Source of the DNA: Paracoccaceae bacterium | GTDB taxonomy: Bacteria > Pseudomonadota > Alphaproteobacteria > Rhodobacterales > Rhodobacteraceae | Direction of reading: 5' to 3' | DNA length: 12,869 nt | Assembly (NCBI GenBank): GCA_020832725.1 | Contig: JAFIEC010000020.1 | Coordinates: 1 to 12,869 of the forward strand | Shown: one piece after another, positions 6,927 to 12,869 of the stretch | Layout: the number at the start of each line of letters is the position of its first letter | Position numbering within the stretch: the stretch's first letter is position 1 | Notes under the pieces: model-generated | The model's database searches: none | Told to the model about the DNA's origin: nothing | What the model saw: the letters and a program-made list of their open reading frames with translations, nothing else | Translations under genes and position numbers: made by a program

Positions 6927-7013
6927 GGAACACGAACCCGGCCCACACCGGGCCGCATCCAGGACGCGGCTCATTCCCGGGCCGGAACGAAGACGCGGCT
7001 CACTCCCGGGCCG
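6927..7013 (+). repeat. Three tandem 29-base repeats between permease and cupin genes
   Basis: CCGGGCCG occurs at 6948-6955, 6977-6984 and 7006-7013, exactly 29 bases apart. The second and third units (6956-6984, 6985-7013) share a 22-base segment beginning GACGCGGCTCA, at 6963-6984 and 6992-7013, with a single difference; the first unit is diverged. The first unit also folds into a hairpin, CGGCCC (6939-6944) with GGGCCG (6950-6955). The block fills almost the whole gap before the cupin ribosome binding site. Confidence 0.7.
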
Positions 7014-7031
7014 ACCAAAACGGAGGACATC

Positions 7032-7604
7032 ATGTCTGCAGCACCGATGAAGTTCCCCTCGATCGAGCCCGAGGACGTGGCTATCCCCGAGGGCAAGACC
7101 CTCGAGAGCTGGATCGAAAGCCGTGTCGCGCGCCATTCCACGCGCACGCTCGACTGGGACGCGCTGAAGTTCCAGGCGGATTTCGACCCCAAGTATCGCC
7201 GCGCGCAGATGCGCTATATCGGCACCGGCGCCACGGGCGTGGATGACGACGAGAAGGTGATCCCGGCCGAGCATTTCTCCTTTTCCACGATGGTGCTGCC
7301 CGCCGGATGCGAGGGGCCGCTGCATATCCACCGCGACGCCGAGGAGGTGTTCTTCATCCTCAAGGGCCAGAGGATCCGCATCTTCGTGGAGCATCAGGGC
7401 GAGGTCGTGGAGACCGTGCTGGGCGAGCGTGATGTGATCTCGGTGCCTCCCGGCATCTATCGCGGGCTGCGCAACGAGGGGATCGAGGAGGCGCTGATGT
7501 GCGTCATGATCGGCAACCCCAAGCCGGTCACCCCCACCTATCCGCCCGATCACCCGGTCTCGAAGATCCCGCGCCCGGGCAAGGGTGCCAAGGCCGCAGG
7601 CTGA
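7032..7604 (+). CDS. Cupin-domain protein, altered metal motif
   Basis: The 190-residue protein has one cupin barrel in its centre. Motif 1 is PLHIHRDAEEVFFILKG, giving His98, His100 and Glu105 as metal ligands with the expected spacing to Gly112. Motif 2 is GERDVISVPPGIYRGLRN (131-148), where the usual fourth ligand His is replaced by Arg144. It may be a dioxygenase, isomerase or non-catalytic binding protein acting on a pathway intermediate; cupins of this kind occur in aromatic catabolic clusters. The start at 7032 has GGAGG-like sequence at 7022-7026; upstream in-frame starts would read through the 29-base repeats and overlap the permease gene, so they are rejected. The N-terminal 75 residues are not recognised, and the C-terminus is Pro/Lys-rich. 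Confidence 0.85.
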   Translation: MSAAPMKFPSIEPEDVAIPEGKTLESWIESRVARHSTRTLDWDALKFQADFDPKYRRAQMRYIGTGATGVDDDEKVIPAEHFSFSTMVLPAGCEGPLHIHRDAEEVFFILKGQRIRIFVEHQGEVVETVLGERDVISVPPGIYRGLRNEGIEEALMCVMIGNPKPVTPTYPPDHPVSKIPRPGKGAKAAG

Positions 7605-7616
7605 TGTGTGAACAGG

Positions 7617-7639
7617 GGGCGGCGCAGCCAGCGCCGCCC
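7617..7639. other. Perfect hairpin between cupin and SDR genes
   Basis: GGGCGGCGC (7617-7625) pairs perfectly with GCGCCGCCC (7631-7639) around AGCCA. It begins 12 bases after the cupin stop and ends 14 bases before the SDR start. There is no T-run, so it probably tunes mRNA stability or SDR translation rather than ending transcription. Confidence 0.5.
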
Positions 7640-7653
7640 GCCACAAGGGGAAG

Positions 7654-8406
7654 ATGATGCTTCACGGACGGACCATTCTGATCACCGGGGCCGCGCGCGG
7701 GCTTGGCCTGGAAATCGCCAGGGCCTGCGCCGCGGCCGGGGCGCGGCTGATCCTGGCCGATATCGATGCCGAGGGGGCCCGAGCCGCAGCCGAAGGGCTG
7801 GTGGCGACGGGGGCCGAGGCCCGCGCCCTGCCCGTCGATCTGGGAGAGCCTGCGCAGATCGAGGCCCTGGCCGCCGACATCGCCGCGACCGAGGGCCGGC
7901 TTGACGGTCTGGTGAACAATGGTGCCATCGCCACGGGCATCGGCGGCATCGGCTTCGAGGCGGTGGAGATCGACACCTTCGACCGGGTGATGCGTGTGAA
8001 TGTGCGCGGCACCTGGCTGATGACACGGGCAGTGGCGGGGCTGTTGCGGGCCTCGGGCACGGGGCGGGTGGTGAACATCGCCTCCGACACGGCCTTGTGG
8101 GGCGCGCCGCGGCTGATCTCCTATGTCGCCTCCAAGGGCGCGGTGATCTCGATGACCCGCAGCCTTGCGCGCGAGATGGGCCCCGACCGGATCGGCGGCA
8201 CCGCCGTGGCACCGGGCATCCTGACCACCCAGAGCACGGAATACGTCCCCGAGGAGCGTCATCGCCTCTATGGCGACGGCCGCGCCGTGCCCGGCCCCCA
8301 GGCCCCCGAAGAGGTCACCGGCACGATCGTCTTTCTGCTGACGCCCGCCGCCCTCACCCTCACCGGACAGGTCATGCCGGTGAACAACGGCTTCGTCTTC
8401 AACTGA
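7654..8406 (+). CDS. Short-chain dehydrogenase/reductase, classical, probably NAD-dependent
   Basis: The 250-residue protein has a complete classical SDR layout. The nucleotide motif is TGAARGLG (11-18), an acidic Asp36 at the end of the second strand favours NAD over NADP, NNG is at 88-90, and the catalytic set is Ser144 (NIAS), Tyr157 and Lys161 (YVASK). In this cluster a likely role is oxidation of a cis-dihydrodiol formed by the Rieske oxygenase, or of an alcohol intermediate later in the route. Two adjacent ATG codons (7654 and 7657) could start translation after the AAGGGGA at 7645-7651. The hydrolase gene follows within 10 bases, so the two are translationally linked. Confidence 0.9.
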   Translation: MMLHGRTILITGAARGLGLEIARACAAAGARLILADIDAEGARAAAEGLVATGAEARALPVDLGEPAQIEALAADIAATEGRLDGLVNNGAIATGIGGIGFEAVEIDTFDRVMRVNVRGTWLMTRAVAGLLRASGTGRVVNIASDTALWGAPRLISYVASKGAVISMTRSLAREMGPDRIGGTAVAPGILTTQSTEYVPEERHRLYGDGRAVPGPQAPEEVTGTIVFLLTPAALTLTGQVMPVNNGFVFN

Positions 8407-8413
8407 GGTCATG

Positions 8414-9235
8414 ATGAACCCTGCCCCGCCCCTTCCCGGCTTTACCTGGCGCGAGCGTCCGGGCACCCCCGGCGCGCCTGTGCTGGTGTGCCTGCACGGG
8501 ATCGGCTCGGATGCGGGGGGCTTTGCAGCACTGGTGCCCCACCTGCCCGCCGAGTGGCGTGTCCTCGCCTGGGATGCGCCGGGCTATGGCGGCTCGGACC
8601 GGCTTGCGCCGGAATGGCCCGTGGCCGCCGATTACGCCACGGCACTCGCGCGCTTTCTGGATGCCGCCGGGGTGGAGCGGGCCATGGTCATCGGCCATTC
8701 GCTGGGCACGCTGATGGGCGCGGCCTTTGCCCGGGCGCATCCCGACCGGGTGGAGCGGCTGATCCTCGCCGCCTGCGCCCAGGGACAGCGCGCGGCCCCC
8801 GGCGGCAAGCAGCCCGACAAGGCGGCGGCCCGCCTCGACGATCTGGCGCGCCTTGGCCCGCGCGCCTTTGCCGAGGCCCGCGCGCCGCGCCTGCTTCACC
8901 GGCCCGACGCCGACCCGGCCGTGACCGGCCGGCTGACCGACACCATGGCCGCGATCGACCCGGCAGGCTATGGCCAGGCGGTGCGGATGCTGGCCTCCGG
9001 CGATCTGGCCGCCGATTGCGCGGCGCTGTCGGTGCCCACCTGGGTGATGGTCGGCGCGCAGGACATCATCACCCCCGTTGCGCAAAGCAGGCAGGCCCAT
9101 CAGGCCCTGCCCGCGCCATGGCGGCGCGGCCTGACGGTTCTGCCGGGGCTGGGCCATGCCCTGTTGCAGGAGGGGCCGGAGGCCTGCGCCGAACTTGTTG
9201 CCGCGATAGCCAGGGAGAGCTTCCGTGCCGCATGA
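8414..9235 (+). CDS. Alpha/beta hydrolase
   Basis: The 273-residue cytosolic hydrolase shows the oxyanion sequence LHGIGSDAGG (27-36), the nucleophile elbow GHSLG (94-98, Ser96), the acid Asp217 in VGAQDIITP and His248 in GLGHALL. A cap region spans about 120-200. It could hydrolyse a ring-cleavage product, enol-lactone or ester. The elbow resembles enol-lactonases and esterases (GHS-M/L-G) more than meta-cleavage-product hydrolases, which usually read GNSMGG. The start at 8414 is preferred because GAGG at 8405-8408 lies five bases upstream; ATG 8411 is immediately before it. The last bases overlap the IclR gene. Confidence 0.88.
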   Translation: MNPAPPLPGFTWRERPGTPGAPVLVCLHGIGSDAGGFAALVPHLPAEWRVLAWDAPGYGGSDRLAPEWPVAADYATALARFLDAAGVERAMVIGHSLGTLMGAAFARAHPDRVERLILAACAQGQRAAPGGKQPDKAAARLDDLARLGPRAFAEARAPRLLHRPDADPAVTGRLTDTMAAIDPAGYGQAVRMLASGDLAADCAALSVPTWVMVGAQDIITPVAQSRQAHQALPAPWRRGLTVLPGLGHALLQEGPEACAELVAAIARESFRAA

Positions 9236-10058
9236 CACCCTCACCGCGCCCGACCGCGAGGAGACGGCCTATGTCGTACCCCCTGTCCAGCGGGCGTTTC
9301 GCCTCCTGCGCTATATCGCCGACGGCAACCGCTGCCAGAACATCTCGGTGGCGGCCAAGGAGACGGGCCTCAACCGCACCACCCTGATCCGGCTGCTCAA
9401 CACCCTTGTGCTGGAGCGGATGATCGAAAAGCGCATCGACGGGTCGGGCTATTTCCTGTCCTTCGGGCTGATGGGGCTGGCGGCCGAGGCGATGTTCTCG
9501 CGCGATGTCGTGCAGAACGCCCGTCCGGTGCTGGAGCGGCTGGCCACAGAGCTGGAATTGTCGGCGCATCTGGCGGTGCTGGATGGCCGCGAGATCGTCT
9601 ATCTGGGCCGGGCCACGCCGAATGCGCATCTGGTCTCCAACGTCCGGGTGGGCACACGGCTGCCCAGCCATGCCACCTCCATCGGCCGCATCATCCTGGC
9701 CCACCTGCCCACCGAGGACGTGCGCGCGATCTTCGGCCAGGAGCCGCTGGCCGCCTATTCCGAGCAGACGGCCACCAGCGTCGATGCGCTGCTTGTCCAG
9801 ATCGGGCAGGACCGGGTCCGCGGCCTTGCCTGGAGCCGATCGAACTACGAAGCCGGGCTTGGCTCGGGGGCGGCTGCGGTGTTCGACCATAGCGGGGCGC
9901 CGGTCGCTGGCATCAACGTCACGGGCCACGAAACACATTTCGCCGTCGATACGGCCCGCCGCCAGCAGATCGCATCCGCGCTTCTGGCGGCGGCCGACGA
10001 CATCTCGCGCAGTCTGGGCCATTCCGGGCCCCGGCAGCGCCCCACGGCAGAGGAGTGA
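9225..10058 (+). CDS. IclR-family transcriptional regulator
   Basis: The 277-residue protein has an N-terminal winged helix-turn-helix (about 20-80, including ISVAAKETGLNRTTLIRLLN) and a C-terminal ligand-binding domain (about 95-265) with the family features LPSHATSIGRIILAHLP (146-162) and GLGSGAAAVFDHSGAPVAGI (211-230). IclR proteins commonly control aromatic and short-acid catabolic operons in response to a pathway intermediate. The start is GTG at 9225, with AGGGAGAG at 9212-9219 as ribosome binding site, overlapping the hydrolase gene by 11 bases. Unusually it sits in the same direction inside the operon, which would make its level rise with the pathway. The palindromes at 1612 and 4218 are its candidate sites. 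Confidence 0.92.
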   Translation: MPHDTLTAPDREETAYVVPPVQRAFRLLRYIADGNRCQNISVAAKETGLNRTTLIRLLNTLVLERMIEKRIDGSGYFLSFGLMGLAAEAMFSRDVVQNARPVLERLATELELSAHLAVLDGREIVYLGRATPNAHLVSNVRVGTRLPSHATSIGRIILAHLPTEDVRAIFGQEPLAAYSEQTATSVDALLVQIGQDRVRGLAWSRSNYEAGLGSGAAAVFDHSGAPVAGINVTGHETHFAVDTARRQQIASALLAAADDISRSLGHSGPRQRPTAEE

Positions 10059-10063
10059 CCACG

Positions 10064-10990
10064 ATGAGCGACAAGACCAGAGTAGGCCATCTGCGCGGCG
10101 TCGTCATGCGCGCACCGGGCATCACCGCCACGCGCAATTTCTATATCGACAACTGGGGCCTCAGCCTCGCCCATGAGGATGACAGCGGCGTCTGGCTGCG
10201 CGGCACCGGCGAGGAGGCCTTTCTCTACGGGCTCAAGGAAGGGCCCGTCTACGGCATCGAATATGTGCATTTTGGCATGCCCGACCGCGCCTCCATGCAG
10301 GCGCTCCACGATCAGGTGCTGGCCGAGGGGGCAGAGGTGCTCGGCCCGCCCGCGCCCTTCGACGATTTCGCAGGGGGCTGGGGCTTCGAGATGCTCGACC
10401 CCGACGCCCGGCGGCTGCGCTTTCGCACCGAGGGGCTGGAGCAGCCCGTCCGCGAGGATTGGGCACGCCCGCGCAAGGTCAGCCATGTGGTCCTGAACAC
10501 CGCCGACATGGACGGGGTCGAGGCCTGGTACGAACGTGTGCTGGGCTTTCGCGTCTCCGATTACAGCGCTGACCAGATGGTGTTCCTGCGCTGCGCCTCG
10601 GATCACCATTCCATCGCGCTGGTGCGGGCGCATTATCCTTCGGTCAACCACGTCGCCTTCGAGTTGCCCTCCATCGACGAATTCATGCGATCGATCGGCC
10701 GGATGAAACAGAAGGGCATGACCCCGACATGGGGGCCGGGACGGCACGGGCCGGGCAACAACCCGTTCGCCTATTTCGTCTCGCCCTCGGGATTCGTCAT
10801 CGAATTCACATCCGAGCTGCAGCAGATCGACGAGCACACCCACGAGGTGCAGGTCTGGCCCCGCGACGACCCCGAGAAGATGGACAAGTGGATGACCGCA
10901 GGTGCCCCCACGACCGCGCAGCGCGCGGTGATGCAGGGCCGCCCCGATCCGGGCTGGCCGGAATTGTCGCGCCGTAACGAGGTCGCCTGA
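10064..10990 (+). CDS. Type I extradiol ring-cleavage dioxygenase (two-domain VOC/glyoxalase fold)
   Basis: The 308-residue protein has two vicinal-oxygen-chelate modules. In the C-terminal module the Fe(II) ligands are His141 (VSHVVLN), His196 (VNHVAFEL) and Glu247 (GFVIEFT). His182, His228 and Tyr237 line up, by remembered spacing, with His195, His241 and Tyr250 of biphenyl enzyme BphC; the His228-Tyr237-Glu247 spacings of 9 and 10 are the same as in BphC. The N-terminal module has His9 and His69 but lacks the third ligand, as in other two-domain members. The expected reaction is meta-cleavage of a catechol-type ring. ATG 10064 is chosen because AGGAG lies at 10051-10055; a GTG at 10055 overlaps the IclR stop and is less likely. 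The stop overlaps the next start by one base. Confidence 0.9.
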   Translation: MSDKTRVGHLRGVVMRAPGITATRNFYIDNWGLSLAHEDDSGVWLRGTGEEAFLYGLKEGPVYGIEYVHFGMPDRASMQALHDQVLAEGAEVLGPPAPFDDFAGGWGFEMLDPDARRLRFRTEGLEQPVREDWARPRKVSHVVLNTADMDGVEAWYERVLGFRVSDYSADQMVFLRCASDHHSIALVRAHYPSVNHVAFELPSIDEFMRSIGRMKQKGMTPTWGPGRHGPGNNPFAYFVSPSGFVIEFTSELQQIDEHTHEVQVWPRDDPEKMDKWMTAGAPTTAQRAVMQGRPDPGWPELSRRNEVA

Positions 10991-11778
10991 TGGATCTGGG
11001 TCTTTCCGGCAAGGTGGCGGTGGTCACCGGTGGCACCTCCGGCATCGGGCTGGCCACGGTGGAGCTTTTGCTCCAGGCCGGCGCGCGTGTCGCCTTCTGC
11101 GCCCGTACCGCCCCCGCCGTCGCCGAGGTGGAGGCCCGTCTGGGCAATGCCCATGGGGCCGACCGGGTGATGGGGCGGGCCTTCTCGGTACTGGAGGCGG
11201 TTTCGGTGGCGGATTTCGCCGCCGAGGTCGCGGCGCGCTTCGGCACCTGCGACCTGCTTGTGAACAATGCAGGCCAGGGCCGCGTCTCCACCTTTGCCGA
11301 TACCAGTGATGACGACTGGCGCACGGAATACGAGCTGAAGCTCTTCTCCCAGATCCACCCGGTGCGCGCCTTCCAGCCCATGCTGGCACGCGCGCGCGGG
11401 GCGATCGTCGCGGTCAACTCGCTGCTTGCCTATCAGCCCGAATCGCACATGGTCTGCACGTCTTCGGCGCGGGCAGGGGTGCAAAGCCTCGTGAAATCGC
11501 TTTCGGTGGAGCTTGCCCCCGAAATCAGGGTGAACTCCATCCTTCTCGGGCTGGTGGATTCGGGCCAGTGGAAGCGCAGGTTCGAAGCGCGCGAGGACCC
11601 CTCGCAAAGCCGCGAGGAATGGTACGGCGCGCTGGCCGCGCGCAAGGGCATTCCGCTTGGTCGCCTGGGCCAGCCCCACGAGGCCGCTGCGGCCATCCTC
11701 TTTCTCGGTTCTCCCGCCGCCTCCTATGTGACCGGCGCGCAGATCGAGGTTTCCGGCGGCCTTTCCCGCCACATCTGA
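10990..11778 (+). CDS. SDR-family protein with non-canonical active site (T-x3-R)
   Basis: The 262-residue protein has the SDR Rossmann fold: TGGTSGIG (13-20), Arg39 after the second strand (NADP preference), NNAG (92-95) and Ser144 (AVNS). The catalytic YxxxK is replaced by T157-S-S-A-R161, so both Tyr and Lys are missing. The region after it, VNSILLGLVDSGQW (181-194), is well conserved and typical of a particular SDR subgroup found in catabolic clusters, from memory. It may have a different chemistry or a binding role, or use another general acid. It starts at an ATG overlapping the stop of the extradiol gene (TGATG), so the two proteins are translationally coupled and probably act on linked steps. 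Confidence 0.87.
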   Translation: MDLGLSGKVAVVTGGTSGIGLATVELLLQAGARVAFCARTAPAVAEVEARLGNAHGADRVMGRAFSVLEAVSVADFAAEVAARFGTCDLLVNNAGQGRVSTFADTSDDDWRTEYELKLFSQIHPVRAFQPMLARARGAIVAVNSLLAYQPESHMVCTSSARAGVQSLVKSLSVELAPEIRVNSILLGLVDSGQWKRRFEAREDPSQSREEWYGALAARKGIPLGRLGQPHEAAAAILFLGSPAASYVTGAQIEVSGGLSRHI

Positions 11779-11790
11779 CAGGATAAAGAC

Positions 11791-12869
11791 ATGAAACACG
11801 ACACCCTGTCCCGCACGCGCAGCGTCGGCGATTTCATCGCCGAATATCTGGCCGACATCGGTGTGGAGGTGATCTTCGGGGTCATCTCGATCCACAACAT
11901 GCCCATTCTCGATGCCATTGCCCGTCAGGGGCGCATCCGCTTCGTCCCCGCACGGGGCGAGGCCGGGGCAATGAACATGGCCGATGCCTGGGCGCGGGTC
12001 GCGGGGCGCATGGGGGTTGTGATCACCTCCACCGGCACGGCGGCGGGCAATGCCGCGGGCGCCCAGGTCGAGGCGCTGACGGCGGGCACACCGCTTCTGC
12101 ACATCACCAGCCAGGTGGACACCCCCTTCATGGACCGCGACCGCGCGCCCATCCACGATGTGCCCAAGCAGCCCGAGATGCTGCGCGGCGTCTCCAAGCA
12201 GGTGGTGCGGATGTGGGATGCCAACGGCGCGGTCGGTGCGCTGACAGCCGCTGTCAGTGCGGCCATCTCGGCGCCCAGCGGGCCGGTCAGCCTCGAGATT
12301 CCGGTGGATGTGCAGCGCACGCCCCTGCCCGTCTGGCCGACGATCCTGCCGCCCGTGGCGCAGAACCCCCGCGCATCGGATGCCGCCATCGCCGCGCTTG
12401 CCGAACGCATCAGCGCCGCGCGCAGGCCCATCCTGTGGCTGGGCGGAGGTGCGCGCGGTGCCGTGACCGAGGCCAGCGAGCTTGTGCGCCGGGGCTGTGC
12501 GGTGGTCACTTCCACCAACGGCCGGGCGGTCGTGTCCGAAGACGAGAAGGCCAGCCTGGGCGCTTTCAACATGACCCCGGAGGCACAGGAGATCTATGCC
12601 TCCTGCGATCTGATGGTCATTGTCGGCTCGCGCCTTCGGGGCAATGAGACTCTCAACAATTCCATGGCCTTGCCGCCTCTTGTTCAGGTCGATGCCGACG
12701 CGTCCCAGGGCGGTCGCAACTATCCGGTGGACATGTTCGTGCATGGCGAGGCCGCCGATACGCTGGCACGGGTGCTGGCGCTGCTGCCCGACAGGCTGGA
12801 CACCGACCCCGACCTCGCCTTTGACGTGGCCTCGGCCCGGGCACAGGCCGAAGGGGCGATGCTGGCCCA
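11791..12869 (+). CDS. Thiamine diphosphate-dependent enzyme (decarboxylase/acetolactate-synthase-like), partial
   Basis: The frame opens at ATG 11791, with AGGA at 11780-11783, and runs off the right edge after 359 codons without a stop. The N-terminal PYR domain (about 10-175) carries the catalytic glutamate Glu57 in PARGEAGAMNMADAWAR, followed by STGTAAGNAAGA (80-91) and a central domain from about 195 to 330 (ILWLGGGARG, VIVGSRLRGNE, LVQVDAD). The cofactor-binding PP domain with its GDG motif would lie beyond the window. The family includes acetolactate synthase, benzoylformate decarboxylase and benzaldehyde lyase; the position after the extradiol and SDR genes suggests decarboxylation or carboligation of a 2-oxo acid or aldehyde from ring cleavage. 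The sequence GVISIHNMP (30-38), where acetolactate synthases have GVPGG, sets it apart from biosynthetic enzymes. It follows the SDR by 12 bases. Confidence 0.88.
   Translation, partial: MKHDTLSRTRSVGDFIAEYLADIGVEVIFGVISIHNMPILDAIARQGRIRFVPARGEAGAMNMADAWARVAGRMGVVITSTGTAAGNAAGAQVEALTAGTPLLHITSQVDTPFMDRDRAPIHDVPKQPEMLRGVSKQVVRMWDANGAVGALTAAVSAAISAPSGPVSLEIPVDVQRTPLPVWPTILPPVAQNPRASDAAIAALAERISAARRPILWLGGGARGAVTEASELVRRGCAVVTSTNGRAVVSEDEKASLGAFNMTPEAQEIYASCDLMVIVGSRLRGNETLNNSMALPPLVQVDADASQGGRNYPVDMFVHGEAADTLARVLALLPDRLDTDPDLAFDVASARAQAEGAMLA

Noticed and set aside
6927..7013. CRISPR array from the 29-base period
   Set aside because: Only three units, one of them degenerate, lie directly head to tail with no unique spacers between repeats, and no cas genes are near.
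10771..12744. Very long minus-strand open frame (657 codons)
   Set aside because: It is antisense to the extradiol, SDR and ThDP genes, whose products have clear conserved motifs. Long antisense frames are expected with GC-biased codon positions.

Overview
The window is GC-rich DNA packed with genes on the plus strand, with strong GC codon bias, Shine-Dalgarno-led starts and several gene overlaps. A long two-lobed dCTP deaminase next to a tRNA-Pro, an Ala/Pro-rich protein end that resembles the tail of the MerR-type regulator found in that setting, and the promoter style all suggest an alphaproteobacterium, most likely a member of the Rhodobacteraceae (Paracoccus/Rhodobacter/Roseobacter type). 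Genus cannot be fixed from the sequence alone.

Region 1 (1-1611) is housekeeping: the C-terminal end of an Ala/Pro-rich protein (possibly MerR family), a complete tRNA-Pro(GGG) with its own promoter-like sequence, and a 363-residue 2'-deoxycytidine 5'-triphosphate deaminase.

Region 2 (about 1612 to the right edge) is a single-direction catabolic cluster that runs off the window. In order it encodes a 73-residue recombinase-like helix-turn-helix protein, a Rieske non-heme iron oxygenase, an FMN/NAD/2Fe-2S reductase of the phthalate dioxygenase reductase type, a NitT/TauT-type ABC importer (ATPase, periplasmic binding protein, permease), a cupin, a classical SDR, an alpha/beta hydrolase, an IclR regulator, a two-domain type I extradiol dioxygenase, a second SDR with altered catalytic residues, and a ThDP-dependent enzyme cut by the window end.

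Read together, these genes look like import plus oxidative breakdown of an aromatic (or aromatic-like) compound: uptake by the ABC system, hydroxylation by the two-component Rieske oxygenase, dehydrogenation by an SDR, meta-type ring opening by the extradiol enzyme, then hydrolysis and 2-oxo-acid processing by the hydrolase and ThDP enzyme. The substrate cannot be named from sequence. Two AT-rich palindromes of the same form, TTC-N5-TGAAC, lie in front of the oxygenase unit and in front of the transporter unit; they are good candidates for operators of the in-cluster IclR regulator. Most gaps inside the cluster carry GC-rich hairpins without a T-run, suggesting mRNA processing or differential expression rather than termination.
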